NCBI RefSeq assembly: GCF_032854445.1
Contig: NC_088295.1
Span: 12,327,385-12,391,384 of the forward strand
DNA length: 64,000 nt
Direction of reading: 5' to 3'
Source: Liolophura sinensis
Lineage: Eukaryota > Mollusca > Polyplacophora > Chitonida > Chitonidae
Position numbers and translations under genes: made by a program. This document shows, one piece after another, positions 1 to 14,700 of this stretch. The notes beneath the pieces were generated by a model, which saw only the letters and a list, made by a program, of their open reading frames with translations, did no database searches and was not told the DNA's origin. The stretch's first letter is position 1. Each line of letters starts with the position of its first letter.

Positions 1-3000
1 GATCTTTATGGATGTTCTTTAAAACATTTCCCTTCATTCCACTGAAATTTCATAGACGTTTTAAGCGCGCATGGAAATAGAAATGTTTCGAATTTGGACA
101 ACAGAATGGCCAAGGTTTACAGCATAAACCAGTGAATAATATACTTTCTACACTGCGATCTTCAGACCCATAATCAACAGTCTGGCTAAGTTATATAACT
201 AACGGTACTACGGTGCGTTCATATGAATGGAATGATGATTAAACTGGGTGTGATAGACATATCAGTGGATCTACAATAAAAGGTGTGTACAGTAACATAT
301 TGATATCAAACACAGAGGTAAACATATTAACAGGTGATCCTGGGTTACACACATATATTCAGTGTTGTGATATCTGACGATTGGTGCTGACAATTAGTTC
401 TCAGCTTAAGTGATAAATGAGGTCCACATCGCACTTAGTTACATGAAGCTTGAACAATAGGATACTATATGGGATGGCACCGAAGAAAGACTATGTTGTC
501 TCGGTGTATAAATCATGCAAAGTTTATGCCATATGCTTCACTCGTCTGTCTTACCTCAAACAATTCTCTCATTATTCTCTCGTCCTGACAGAAACCCATA
601 AATTTCTTTGATTTATGAAAGTTTCTGGGTTAAGTATATATTTGACGCCCCATACGGGACATTTACCATGTCTGTGTTAATTATACACTGGCCTTTCCCG
701 CTAACCCCGTGTGTCTTCTCACTACGAATCCATGATTAATGGCGTTAAACCCACACCGCCTTTCAACAGTGCCAAGTAAATGGGTATTCGATGACGACTT
801 TTCCATGCAAGGCTTGTGGAAAGATCGGTTTTAGTGTGCGGTTAAAATGCAATCACTGAGCTCAGTACTAATCTGGAGAGAAAATCAAAGATATGTCAAT
901 CAAAAGCGGGTTTTTAGCGAATGTCAGTGGCCATTTGTAAACAACATGGATGCCAAATGACCTACGCCCCACTAATTTCGTGACGTAAATATAACGTCAT
1001 CGTATTTGATTCAGTCGGTGGTATGATTAATATCCTAAGGCTGGATACAAAAGAGGATGGTTGTAAACAATTAAGGGTTTCGTGAAAGTAGTCAAGGTAA
1101 TACAAATCATATTAAGTTCCATTAATTAAGAATTTGTAAATATTCTTCTTACTAATTCGTTCACATTGGAAGACATACATAAAATCCTATAGGCTGCTTA
1201 AGTGACCTGTGTGTCGATTTTCAACGCAAACGCTTTCCATCCAGTTTTGGGACTCTATAACTTTCCTTTATGTTAGTAAAATCATTTTTGGATTTTGCTG
1301 ATTCATTTACCTTTCGTATAGCTGACTTAAATGCTTAAATTATTTTTTTCCTATGTGACAAACGAACACATGACTCCACACTAATGTATTTCAACTGCAA
1401 TTCCTGCAGGGAAATCGAGATTGGTTTGTGTATACTGATTTTCAAAAACGGACACACATATTATTTCAAGTTCACCCAGGAACTGCCTTGAACTATTCGC
1501 TATATTCCATTCCAATCCGTCCCTTTGACGTCGTTGTATAGTCCCAGTAGCTGGCATTGTGTATGTGTATGATTAGTATCCTGTGATCGTAGTTTGGCCT
1601 CAGTCAGCACCCAGCCCTCCTGACACGCCTCTCTGGGATGAGTACAACAGGAGATGAGGAACTACAAATGGCTGTTGGGATGAAGCCGTGTTGTTAACTC
1701 GCTTCTTTGATTACCTTGTCGACATCGCCAGGAATCCCCTTCTTTGATCTTACCAACAGCCCCGCCGGCCATCACTTTGGTTCTCGCACAGCAAGGGGAA
1801 ATGCCTCTACAATCTGTATCCCTTCTTTTTTTATCCGTCGGCAAAAACGTCATTTGACGAATGTTTCTCATCGAGATTGTCTATGGAAGCCGAAAGCGAC
1901 CACTCACGCTACAGCACGTTTGCCTCGGGCCGCTTGTGCAGTTTCAAACAAGATGGCAAAAGATTTGGATTACACGTGGCCTCAGGGGTGTAGAGAGAGA
2001 GAGGACACCACCATGGTTGGGAAAAAGTAGCAACATCATTGTATAAACCAGTCTCTGTTAATGACTGTCATAGAGAGGCGTGAAAATCATAGGATCTGCA
2101 GATAAAGAGAGAAAATTAATTGTGATTCAACTCTCAAAAATGAGCTTGCCCATTCCACATTTGTTCCTGCATGGGTACAAGTTCCAAACAGTGTATGCCA
2201 CAATACCGATGCCCACTTTGGTCCTCCATACTGCAGGCTGGTTTTATCCTTATCTTTATTTTGAGTAATGGGCTTGTAAGCGTTGATGAAAACAGTAGAC
2301 CGGTGTGTTGATTTGAGTGGCGTGTACCCTGCCGAGTGATAGCCCTGTAAAAGACTGCCCCTCAAGCATGAGGCCGAGATTTGGGTGGCTGTGAGGGGAG
2401 AAAGCCGGCTGGATGTAGTTCTCAGTCCAGAGAGTTTGACACCCCGCTGACTGATATCTTACACCTGCTCTCCCCAACCATATACACATCTACGCTTCTC
2501 CACAATCTCTCCACGCCACCTTCCATCAGAATCTACACACACACCACAAATTATAATAAATACCCCAAGTGTTTTTCCGCTTAAATATTTTATAACTCAG
2601 TGTAAATAAGTAAGTTTGTTGAAAGACACCCTTGAGCGTCGAAATCGATCCTTGTGGCCGTAAGCCAGAAGTGAAGACTAGCATGTAAATAGCCTCCTCT
2701 CCGATGTGTTCCTACAGCCTTTATCCCGTGTTCAGAGAACTGCCAGAATACCATCAGTCAGCACCGTTGCACAAGGGAAATTTAGGGAGAGCATTTTACA
2801 TTTGGACACACAAGTCGTTTGAAATGTGAAAAAAAAATAAGCCACACCCCCGAGGCAGAAGTCACATACATTTATTTTTCATGTCAAGTCTTTCGGTGGT
2901 CTCAGTAAAAACATTTTAAAACATTCTTCTGTATTTCAGAAAGCATAGTTTCAAACATTTTTAATCAAGAACAACCCATATGTCCTCTGTATCTTACACA

Positions 3001-6000
3001 TACCATGGATGTCTTCTGTATCTTACACATACCATGTAGTCGTATTATTAGATGGGACATCTTAGATCTTAGAAGTCCACAGGGTGCCTTACAGGAGTCC
3101 GACATGTAACGGTTCTTGTTTCCATTTTGGCTGCTGATTGTTGAGACGAGATAATGAAAACAAAATTAACGGGACAAATTAAATCTCTTGGGGAGTTTCA
3201 TGTAATTTGGTTGTGTTAAACTGATAAAGCATGATGGCCATACTTGAATTCCAGGGCGTATAGACATGAACATCTGCGGTCTGGTTATAACAGTATACTG
3301 TATTACGCTTCTGTCAAATACAGAAAGGAATATTCAGCACATTTATGGTTGAACATCTTACAGATATTGGCATTTGGAATCATGTTAATATCTAAAGTGT
3401 CTTTTGTGTTATTATCAAATTCTTGTACGTTTTTGAAAGTATTTCATGGCACAAATGAATGTTAATATTATACAAGACAATTGCTGTAAGGTGCCTGTCA
3501 GAACTACTTTTCATTATTTCTTCAGACATTAAGTGAGACGTGAATAACTCTTATTAATTACCGGTAACATCTTAAGAAATATTCACACACTGGGTCAGCG
3601 AGCGGGGAGTGTATCAAAGCGACGACCAGCCTTTCTTTGCTAGGTGTTTATCACGCTAATCGCTGCATTTGAAGCTGTTACCGGTCTCAAAGTCCTGCAA
3701 GAAAGCAAAATGAAAAAGTTGGTTGGTGTAAGGATGCTGGATGTAGAATCAAGTGGAGCATTAGAATCAAGCCTGCCAGACTAGCGTCTATTATCAAAAT
3801 CCAATTTCAGGCGGTATTGGCGCAGTGGGGGTTGCGGGCCGCAGTGAAGAGGGCGAGTGAGAGGCGAATCATCACCGATCTCATTGACTTCTCTGATGGA
3901 AAGGGCCTTGAGGAGACCATTCGCCTCTGGATATCATTAGGGGTTCAAATTCAATAGTCTTTGATGGCAGGCTCATTAGCCAGCACTCGCAAGAGATCGT
4001 ATTTACATGCTAATAATTTGTTTTCATAACTCAATGCAATAGTTCAATTTGGCGCTAATGCCGATCCCGAGTGCAATATCTTGTAATTGCGTTTGTTGCT
4101 TTCACTTTGGAGATCGTTACATTTGCCCTTAAGGAAGTCCGTATACTTTCTTTTCTGCTTCTATTATTGTGGCTATTTTTTTACCCGAAGCCCTTTTCCG
4201 ACTAGTCTCCCGGCGATGGCCTTCCCGTGTTTAACGAGCTGTAGAAAAACTCCGGGGATTAAACCATCCCTCAACCATGGCGTCGTTAGCATACATAAAT
4301 CTTTTTCGTGTAGCCATTCCAGGCGAACTCTCCGTGGCCGATGCTTCAAAGGGGCCAGGAGCTGCAGACAGAGTAGGACAGCTCGGGCCTTCAGTTATTG
4401 GTAAATGGGACACATTTCCATCAATGTCATTTTGATGGACGAAATTACTTGGTTCGTTGGAAATTTGCATCTCATCTGTTGATTGACATGATCATCGGGT
4501 TCAAAGGAAGCCTCCATGAACTGACAAACACTATCCACTTCCAAACAATTCGCTTCGTGCTATCCAACTGCCAAATTACGACAGCAGTATCCTGAATATC
4601 ATATAAAACATGATGTAATTGTCTTCCTCCCTGATAAAGTCAGATCAAGGCTGCACGAAGGTCCAGTCGATAGTCTAACTGCCAGTATACAGCAGAATTT
4701 CACCACTCTACATCGACTGCCAGATATTAGAGCTGTACATGCGTATATTTAACGATTTACAATCTTTACGACATTGATGAAAAATCAGCGGTTTGCCTTT
4801 CTACATCTATATCAATGTTTTTGTCTCCGAGAATGTTCTGGGTCTACGGCAATAGGGACAGAAAATGACAGAGGAGTCAAGATGCTCGGTGAATTTTACA
4901 ACTTGACAAAACCTTTTCCCCTCTTAATACAGCATCGTGTAAACGAACTAACGTCTATTTTCGTTCCACAAAACTGTCACTGTGGATGTCGTCGGCTGTT
5001 TACGGTAATTAAAACTGTCTACATTTATCTCTGCCACGCAATTTGTACGTGAGAACTATGTCACATACCAACATCAAAACACCAACATGGTATTTTATAT
5101 CCAATACACAAACAAACGACCATGAGGTTGCTGGGTGCATAGAGCCGTGTGACTTGACTAATTCAACAAATGAAGTGCTGTCATTACGGCTCGTTTCCTA
5201 ATATCAGATGACGGCGGCGTCGTTAAATAAGTATCTTAACGCATACAAGTCGTCAGCAAGCCGATCAGATGACACGAGGCATGTGTATTGTTGACAGATT
5301 CATCATCTGATCGGATACCATGATTAGGCAATCAACATTTACTTGTCGTTGATCAATCCTGTCGCCTGATAAGAGAAGGTGGATCTCTGCCTTATCCCCG
5401 ATCGCTGGACGCGCCAAACCCACATACCCATCACGTGTGAATCCATGGTGTCTTTCGTCAGGGAACTTGTGTCCCCGTGCCATCAATCTTGTCGCCAGTC
5501 CCTTCTGTGTATCCCTGAGCGTCCCAGGAGTCAGTCATCCAGTCCCATGCCTTCGTCCCTCGTCCGCAGTTCCAATCAGCAAGTTTACCGTAACTGATTC
5601 TCTTTGTCGACTTCCCGTCACAAATTTGCAGTGACCTCTACAAACCCATATTTCGTTCATGGATGACCATCTCTTTTCCACCCCTTGTTGCCACGGTGTC
5701 AAAGGCCATTAACAAACACTGATAGGAGAGAAAATTCTCGTTTAATGAAGAAAATGATTTTTATTGATTATATTTCAAGAATGTATAAAAAATATCACAC
5801 CACCGGTATTTAAACTTCCTAACTTTCACACCAGGCATGTGCCGTCATCACAGATACGATAACTGTATGAAACTCAAAATAAGCATCCAATATTGTCCAA
5901 CCAAGTGAAGCTGCGATGGTGTTATATTACAACGTTTTGCGTACTAGTATACGTACATCAAATAACCTCTATAAGTCATCATCACTAATTTTGGAATAGC

Positions 6001-8957
6001 TGATACCTATTCTGTTGTTTAAACAATATATTCGATATTTTCGTGCGGCGAAAAACATTCTCGGGTACTCAAACTGAGCATCAATCGGGATTTGTGGTCT
6101 GGAAAAGCTTTTAGAAAACCACCTGCAGAGACAAAGAAAAAACGGAGTTGTTCGATTGAAGCTGGATCTGTTAAAGTTCTTAGTGGTCTGGCCGCCACTC
6201 AGCTGTCTTAACATCATTAATCACCCGTGCAATAGTCTACAGAACTGGAACAAAGAAACGACTGTAAATGTAATACACGGGGCGAAACTCAGAGTGACAG
6301 GGGACAGGGCTGACATGGATAGGCCCATAATGCCTTCATCAGCTGCTTATGTCACATAAGTGCCTACAAATTTGATGTGAAATGTAGAAAAGAAGGCTAT
6401 ATTGAGCCATTGGCATTCACCGTATTACACGGTACACTTCATGTTCTCACTAATCACTATGTTGTATCTCAGTCCGATAGCAATGTTGACCACACGCGGG
6501 AGAAGCCAAGTAATGGCCGAACAAGGCTTCGACCAACACTCATTAACAGAATATCACATACAGGCGGCAGTGTGGTTTTAAACTGCATGAACTCCATCTT
6601 TAAGAATCACAGTTTATGATACTAAATTTGATCCTTTCTTGTGGATGTTTCTTGTCTTTGTAGTATGCATATATCATTCTGCATACACAATGAGCGTATA
6701 TGCCTGACCGGTCGACATGCAGGAGGCCTCTGCGAGGTTGGCAGTGAGACAATGAAGTATTAGATTGGACTTCGCCAGAGTAACCCGGATAGGGTTTTTG
6801 TTTCTAATTGAAAGATAGAGAGATAACAAACATGACAATATAATGGACAAGGGGACCAATTTCGATGGTTGCAAGTTGACGAAATCGAAAACAAATTTGA
6901 CCATTCTTTATCAGGAGACTTCTCGCGCCGTTCGGGCGGTGTTGATGGATGGGGGAAGGGGTAGCGCTGCATTAAGTAGGCAGCCAACCAACTCTTGTAT
7001 TGGATTATTCTTTTTCCGAAGACAGGATCTACTTGGGACGGGATAAGAAAAAGAAAGTCCCATCTGATGGATACACATCGGGGAACAGCGGGCTGGGTTG
7101 AGTGTCAAAGGGGAATTTAGTGAGGGTTGACAACTCTCAACGGTGCTGGCCCCATCAATGGCTCATGCATCAGAACTGAGTATAGAGAAATCACATTTGT
7201 CTAGCACCTTGCCAGTTGTTCGGTCACTCATTGGATAGCTCCCCGAAGATTAATTTTCTAGCCTAAACAGAAAAGCAGTTAGATTAATGTGCTGGATCTC
7301 CTCTGGATGTGGAGAAACTCGGATGAGATATGAGCAGTTTCCTGTGGCGTCCATCGGCTGGTAATTCCTTGTCGGTTACTGTGTCTCGCACGCTCCGTGT
7401 TTTTCAGCTCAGAGATGTTCCTGCGGCCAGCTAGCCTCATTCATCAGATAACACTCATTAGTCGGCACATGTTTCCTTAACCCATACAAGTTTCTCTCTT
7501 TCACGGAATTCTGCGGGACAATCCCCGCCGGACTGCTCGCGAGACATGCCGTCCAAGACAAGAGAAATACATCCGTTTGTTGGGCTACAGTCACTTAATC
7601 GTTGATGTAAAGCTAATTTGGCATTCTGGCAATTCAAGAAACTCTTTTAAGCAAACTCTTGAGGGATTAAGTAGCCGACAGCTTGTTTGAGATGAAGGAG
7701 GCTAATGGTAATGAGCCTGAATAAAAGGAAAAAGCTAATAGGAGTAGCTCGTGTCTCTAAGCCATTCACCTCAGCGGTTCTCCAGAGCGGAGCTTGCAGC
7801 CCAATAAAACACTGACGATAAGTAATCGGTCATAACCGTAAGTCTGAATGTTCCTATACGAAAATAGCCTGCCCTTCTCAACCAACTGAGACATACTGTG
7901 TCACGAACTTGTATTCTGATGAAATAATTTCATAGTATATAAAGAATGAATGTAATAGCGCAGGGTGAGGTGGATTCAAAGTGCATTAAATAATCAAGAA
8001 AAGATCACATCTATATATATTTGTCGGACAAAGGAGCTAACAGAAATGGTTTACTCAGAAATACGCTGTCCAGTCAGGTAGCCAGCCCAGTTAAATGTGT
8101 TATGAGAGGACAGGGGATTTTCTCAGCGGTGCACAGCAATGATGTGATTGTCAGCAAGAGAGGAGGCCCGCGGCAGCCTGACAGGGACCTGGGTGACAAA
8201 TATCCCTCTATGCCACCCTTGACTTAAGCGGAGATGGGGGCTTTCTCGCCAGTCATCGCTCAGTTCAGACAATATTAGGATAAAACATCTCCTGGGAAAT
8301 ATTACTTTACTTCAGTACATTATTCATCCCATGTCCTTTAATATTTAATCTCAATATGACTTTACCTGTCAAGATTCAGAAAAAGTAACATTTGTCATAA
8401 TTAATGGGTGTGCGATGGAAGTTGTCTCCGTCTCTGCGATCTAACTCTCTGGCGCGGTCGGGCCGTGGCCGAGGAATTTCGGTTACCTTGCAAACAAAGC
8501 AAACAAGCAGAACTGTGCGTGGGCGTGTTCTGAGGTTGTGTTGGGACCCAACCACCTCGGTGCACAGTCTCGAAGAAACCCGATCCGTAACGCGATACCT
8601 AGCATCCAACTGACAGTCCGTTAATATAGAACCCTTAAAATTGTAAATGCATCAACAACCGCGAAAGCAACTTTTGACTGGCTTTTTATTATTTGCATGC
8701 ATGGGATGTTATCTACGTTATCCACAAAGGTTATGCATGTTGTTCTATCAGATACCTTCAACGATGTGGTATTCTGGACGTTCAGTATTAACGGAGATGT
8801 TTTTGTGGGAAAACTGGTCCGTTTCGCATTTGACATCAGGCGAGTGCTCAAGCTTTCTGTTTCGGTAAGGACGAAAGCGCTACCTAACAATACATACAGA
8901 AGCTTCCCAGCAGGAGTCGAGTCCAGAACTGTAAGAGTAAAAGTATTTCCATGTGAA
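1..8957. other. Non-coding stretch, no recognisable gene
   Basis: All open frames here are short (under about 110 codons) and none resembles a protein family I know. The sequence is mostly unique with no large repeat. One exact-looking tandem duplication of about 29 bp lies near 2980-3036 (copies ending in TTACACATACCATG). Blocks at 3600-4080 and 7600-7850 are of mixed composition with homeodomain-type TAAT/ATTA cores. They could be regulatory DNA of the zinc-finger gene downstream, but nothing in a single sequence proves conservation. Confidence 0.6.
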
Positions 8958-8981
8958 ATATATATATATATATATATATAA
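8958..8981. repeat. (TA)n microsatellite
   Basis: About twelve uninterrupted TA dinucleotides directly abut the left edge of a decayed minisatellite. Confidence 0.9.
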
Positions 8982-9280
8982 GGTGCCAGGATTCTAGTCC
9001 AGTACTGGTATACTACCAAGAAATATATTCAGAAGGTGCTAGGATTCCGAGTCCAATATCGGTATGAATGAGAGTACTGCCAAGAGATGTATACAAAAGG
9101 TGCCAGGGTTCATGTCCAGAACAGGTTAGAGCGAAGTATTACCAAGAAATATACACAATGTGCCAGGACTCAGGTCCAGTATCGGTAAGAACAGGAGTAA
9201 TGGTAAGAATTAAGTTCGCAGGATTCAAGTCCTAAATTGGTGAGAGCAAAAGTGTCGCTAAGAAATATATATGTAGACGG
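8982..9280. repeat. Decayed tandem repeat, roughly 60-75 bp period, about five copies
   Basis: A phrase of the type GGTGCCAGGATTC...GTCCAGTA...GGTA..., followed by a (C)CAAGAAATATA segment, recurs near 8982, 9033, 9098, 9159 and 9219. Spacing is irregular and the copies differ by many substitutions and small indels. This is an old array, not coding. Confidence 0.7.
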
Positions 9281-9826
9281 TCCCGAAGCATTAAACTGAG
9301 TATTTGTTTTAGATTGTGTATCCTATAGGAAGTCCGGTCGGTCCGTGAAGTCTACGCTAGTAATGGACCTGAGCGGGCTAAATGAGATGTTCCGTGCAAT
9401 GTTTTACTGGGCACAAAACGGGTTCCTATATTTCACTTATGACCAGTTTGCTTACATAGCGAGCAAATCATATAACCAATTTGAGGTGGGTTTACAAGAG
9501 TGACATTGACGGACGCAGGGTCCCAAGGGGGGTTACCGTCACCTGATAACTGATCAATCGATAACAGTACACTGTCCTTCGAAATTGACAAGAAGCAGAA
9601 ATATTTCTTGTCGGCTTGAATCTGCCGTTTTTGATATTGTGCGACGTGATTGAATTCACGTTTTTGCATTATGTCAATTCTGAGAGAATAAATTGAATAA
9701 TCGCAAAATCACAAACTATAAATTTACAATCGCCAACTACCCGTTGTAATATCCACCTCTGTCATATTGCATTAGCCTTACTGGTGGCTCAAAGACTAGC
9801 TAATGGCACTGCACCGACTGTTCGTT

Positions 9827-9855
9827 GGGAGGGGGAGAGGGAGGTGGGAGGGGGT
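9827..9855 (+). other. Potential G-quadruplex motif
   Basis: Five runs of three to five G are separated by loops of one to four bases (GGGAGGGGGAGAGGG followed by AGGTGGGAGGGGG). This fits the usual G3+N1-7 rule. Folding or function cannot be judged from sequence. Confidence 0.6.
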
Positions 9856-12800
9856 CACCGGGGTTGTCTTACCTCGGCCGTATGGTTTTCCAACCCCCAC
9901 GCGACCACTCACACAGAAACAGCTTTCTCGTATCAACCGCGCAGAAGAAATTGAATCTGACACAAAGCCATATTAACTTTATATGCTGATAGATTGATTT
10001 TTCAAAGCTTTCTGGCGACAAACATAAACCATATCCACCCAGAGATGCAACCCGCTTTCATCAGCCAGTTCTTCAGTAATCAACAAATCCCATTATTTCC
10101 TCCATTCCCTCGGCTCGATTTTCTGTTTTTTGACGTTCTGAGATTGACTTAAAGACTTGTGTCGTAACTTCTGCTTCTTTGCTAGTTAACTGCTTGATAA
10201 TGCCGCCTATAAATTGTCAATATGGCTCAATAAAAAACGGCGCATTGATGACTGATGAAGACAAACGGTATATTAATGACAAAAGCTGACAGTTAACAGG
10301 TGTTCTTGGCGGAAGATAGAACTATCAAGCAGGCTGTTTAGAGGCTTGGATCAGTTCTGCAATATCCAAGCTACATGCATTGTTCGCCTTCGTAACCTTT
10401 TTCCCCAGCCGATCAATGATTTAACGCACGATTGTGTACTGTGGCATATGCATCCGTTTTATAGTTGATATCAGATAGCTTATTTTGTTTGCTTCAGATT
10501 TCAGCATCCGAACTTTTTTTTCTGTCTTTTTTTTCTCTCATGATTAAGCATAGGCACACCGGTATCCACTGCATAATGGCGTTTTAGAGCAAAACTGAAC
10601 GAGGTCATACTTGTTATGACAGGACGGACTAGGACCTGGAGTGTTTCAAGTTTAAGCTTTTTGTCGACTTTGCCATCATGCGCATCTTGCAGTCCTGGCT
10701 TCATATCGGAGAATGGTATATGAATTATCAGTCACAAAGTTACCCTTTGACGCCCGTATCCCAATATTTCATACAAGGTCCACGCAACTCGCATGACTTA
10801 AAAAACAACGTCGGATATTAAGGTTTATCCAGTATATTACCGACAAAAATCCTTTAAATGAACCGTATATGAGCCCATGTGCAGATTCAAAGGCATCTTG
10901 AAATGATTATGTACCATAGTGTGTTCATAAACGCTTGTTAGCGTGAATGGACAGAAATAAGAATTTTTAACGACAGGTTCGAGACTTGTTCAGAATAGAA
11001 GAGAGAAGGCCATTTGGGTCTAAATAGTGCAGTGCTGCGGCATATTTTAGTCATATCGTGACAATATAAATGCTGAAGATGACAAAAATAGGCTATTCTT
11101 TCTAAAGTTTTATTCCGATTTATCTGTGACAACATCCAGAGTAAATTTCAACCATCCTGTGGGCCTACACGTGGCTTCCACACTTTGTGTAACCTACACA
11201 TCTATACATGTGGATGTGTACTTTGGCATAAACATCGGTTACTTCACATCAGGGCATCATTTAAACGTAACAATAACCAAAGACAAATGCTAAAGCAGGG
11301 ACGGCACACGATTGCTGAAAAATAATCCTTTTTATATCTCTTCATTTTCCACAAATTGTAACCCTTCAAATACAACATATATAAGGCTAACATATTACTG
11401 TGTGGTCACACAAATCTGCACAATAGGCCATGTGTAAGCGTCTAATGCCTGTGATGTAGTCTGAAAAAGACGCGATGAATGCCAGCTTGGACGATAAATT
11501 GGCGAGATGAATCAAGAACAGGGTTATAAAACAATCGGACAAAGGTCGCTTTTAACTCCCACCCGTCAATTCCCCTGGTTAATTTTCCCTTTAGGGGAGG
11601 CCCCCATCTTCTGTCAAATTGAGGGATATTCGAGCTGGCATAAAAGCTGCCTTTGGCCCTCTGCTTTCTATCAGACATGGCGAAGGTTTGTGCGGTTCGC
11701 CTCACAAAGTACATCAGAGCGATGGCGGCCCAGTCAGCCGAGCTACCCGCCTTCACGCCCTTTCACACACACTCACTTTTATGAATTTTTCATATTTGTC
11801 ATATCATTCGAGTGGATGTCTGCGGAAATTTACGGCCATTTTCACGAGAGTATGAAATTATAACGGTAATATTTTACGGCGGCGAAACCGTGTTGGTCAG
11901 GTCTTTGCCTCAGATGATGCTGGTCAAACGGTCTTAAAATCGTTTACCCGGTCGCCGTTACCACTACGACGCATAGTTCCCATCACAATGCTGTTAAAGG
12001 ACCAGAAGCACACACCTTGTAAAATGTATGAATATCCGTTTATATATTATGAGACATAAGCAAAATAACGGCGATCATTCGTCATTGCTAAAGTCTACTG
12101 TTGACATGTGATTGCACTGTAATTAAATGAAACAAGTTGATTATGAATGGGAGACAAAAAAAATTGTATGTATCTAGATATTATAGTCGGTCCCGTCCTT
12201 ATATAAGTCCAGATGAACATATTTGTATTCTTCACAAAGTTGTACCACGGCGTAAGTGTGATTGATGGAACAGCGAAGTCAGTCTTTCGGGATAGGCTGA
12301 ACACACAATATCTGATATATGCGGCTGTTCCCATCCGTTATACATCTCTCTAAAATCACCTTGTGGGTCAGTCAACGATGAGCCTGTATTCAGATGACAC
12401 ATATGGTACTTGGTAACTTACAGTCCTTCCGACAGAACACGACACTCCTTCCCCCACGGGCCAAATCTCTGGAATAAGGAATTGCTGAACATGTAAAGCC
12501 CATAGAGTGGTATAGGGTGGGCAGATCGGCTGCAAACGTTCATCACAATGAGTCACCTGCATGGGCGGTTTCACCGGATTGCCTTTGATCTAAGGTGATC
12601 AGCGACAACACCGTCCTTAATCCACCCAATATGACGGCCAGGCCGCCATAGTGATTAGGCCAGGTATCCTGATGTACAACAAGGGCTGTAGGTTGTATAC
12701 AATACCTGGTCATAGCCGTTCTGAAATAGCTAATCATCCGTACGACCAGTCACCGTACAATTAACGTATTATTTACGCACAATTAGGCTCATGTCGCCGA

Positions 12801-14507
12801 AAGGAGTTTGAGAGAGATACACCAGCAGGACCTCTGAGTTCTGTGGTCGAGAGGGATCCGACCGAGGGAGAGAGGCATTCTGGGAGAAGATGAGGGATCG
12901 ACCCAGTGACCGGAGAGAAAGAGCTGTGGTCAGTGAGAGCCGTTATTTACCACCACTGTCTTGTGTCGTTTTAATTAAACATAATTACGCATAGATCACC
13001 TTTGAGATAATGTTGTATTGTCTAATATCACATTCAGAAAGTGACCAGGAACACAGACAGAACGTAAGAGACAAATAATACTTCAAAGTGATTGGATGAG
13101 CTTTTGTGTTGGTTAACAGAATGAGTGTTACTTATGTCGAGATCGGCAAGGAAGAGTATCGAGTGAGGGCAGGAGTTTGAGATCACGGTCCCCTAGATCA
13201 CGGCTCAGGATCAAGCCCCCTTGTGAGACGGTATAACCCGGGCGATCACATAAACCTGTTAGTGTGTGGTATGCGAGGAGCGGGAGAGAGATGAAGCGTC
13301 GACTTGATTGACAGGTGGTCTTGTAGGCTGGCGGGTTGATTGGCAGCCTCACAGCTCAGTACCTGTAACCGATCCCTGTGGTGTTGTCTGTCTATAAGCC
13401 CGTGTCGGAGCGTACCTGGCTGTTTCTTTTCACCTGTGCTTTCTTAAATTACATATCTAACTCGACTACATTATTTATCACCCAGGTACGAGAGGCTCTA
13501 GAATTTCAAGCCTTTTCAAACGTCGATGAGCCTTGTACAAAACTGTATACTGTGTCGCAACATGTGGCGAAGGATGTGTTCTTGCATGGGGCTTTAGTTC
13601 AGCTTTATCTCCGTGACATGTTCATAAAGGGAAGCCGATGCGCTTTGTTCCCCTCTGCTTCTCTTTGATTCCCTTCATGCATACCACATTAGCTAGCGGC
13701 AAACGGCTCCAAAATGGTTTGAATTATTTATAAAACGTTGATTTATAGCAGGGAGATAGGACCGGGGCTTTGTGAGATAGACGATTTATCTATATGCCTG
13801 CATTAGCTGACGGCTGGGGGCAAAAAGTGTTGGGGGCTGTCAGAGGGCTATAACTCATTCCCTCGCCCATTAAATACCCTGCTAGTTTTTTCTGGGCAGG
13901 GACGAGGGGACTAACCAGGCAGCAGGCAACCAGGGGTCAACCATGTCCGTTTGGACCGCCTTTGCTGTTCATGCTCTTCATGCATCGTCACCACCCCCAG
14001 AACACCCGTCTAAACGTCCACACCCATCGGCGTGTAAGTACGTTAATAGGGCAGGTATGGGTTTCACTGTGGCATTACCCATAGATTATCTTACATCAGC
14101 TGAACACGACTAGTTCACATTAAAGCGGACTTATTAACTGATAAAATTCCTGGATCACATTAAATAAAGCGATGACGGATTGGGTTTAATGCGCTCTCTT
14201 AGACTGCCTCTTCATGCGGGACAATCATTGATCACGAACACCATCGAACGCCAGGAGGCCACACATTAATCATATCTCCTCTCAAAACCCCTGCTTCAGA
14301 ACAAAGTTCTCTCCACAAAAAGATATTAGACTATTATGATAAATTACAGTTAAAATATTCCTTTAAGAGAGTAAATGAGATGTGTCTATTTAAAAACATG
14401 AAAGAGAAAATTACAAGATGGTGATCATTATACAGTCTGTACGATCATGCCAGATGCCCACCCAAACTGGTTACACCTCTCTCTGGGATGGGAAGGAGCG
14501 GAGGGAC

Positions 14508-14521
14508 GGGGGGGGGGGGGG
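14508..14521 (+). repeat. Poly-G run (14 bases)
   Basis: A homopolymer of fourteen G follows a G-rich lead (GGGATGGGAAGGAGCGGAGG). Its length is likely unreliable in any assembly. Confidence 0.85.
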
Positions 14522-14700
14522 AGTGTAGTCGTCAATCAAAAACTGACTGTTTGAAATTGCATTCCATGACATGTAATCAAAAACAAAAGTATGAAGCAAT
14601 CAATTGTATCACAATGACGCTATAATTACAGTCATATTTCATTTGAACGATTTCATGACCCTGTATAGCTGTAAGATATCTATGTCTATGATATATCTAT

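Larger units (their letters stand above)
9281..14690. other. Non-coding stretch with a G-quadruplex candidate and a poly-G run
   Basis: No open frame is recognisable. The stretch includes a G-rich block at 9827-9854 and a 14-base G run at 14508-14521. It also has one exact TGATTGACAG decamer at 13305-13314, which is the known half-site composite for PBX-MEIS/PREP homeodomain pairs. Blocks at 11500-11760 and 13690-14290 have mixed composition without repeats and are plausible regulatory DNA, without direct proof. Confidence 0.5.

Noticed and set aside
8621-9019. 132-codon minus-strand frame
   Set aside because: It runs into the (TA)n tract (YIYIYI), overlaps a 94-codon frame on the other strand, and shows no recognisable domain or codon signature.
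13378-13668. 96-codon plus-strand frame ending near a GC-rich block
   Set aside because: No family resemblance, no poly(A) or splice support. It is within the length range expected by chance here.
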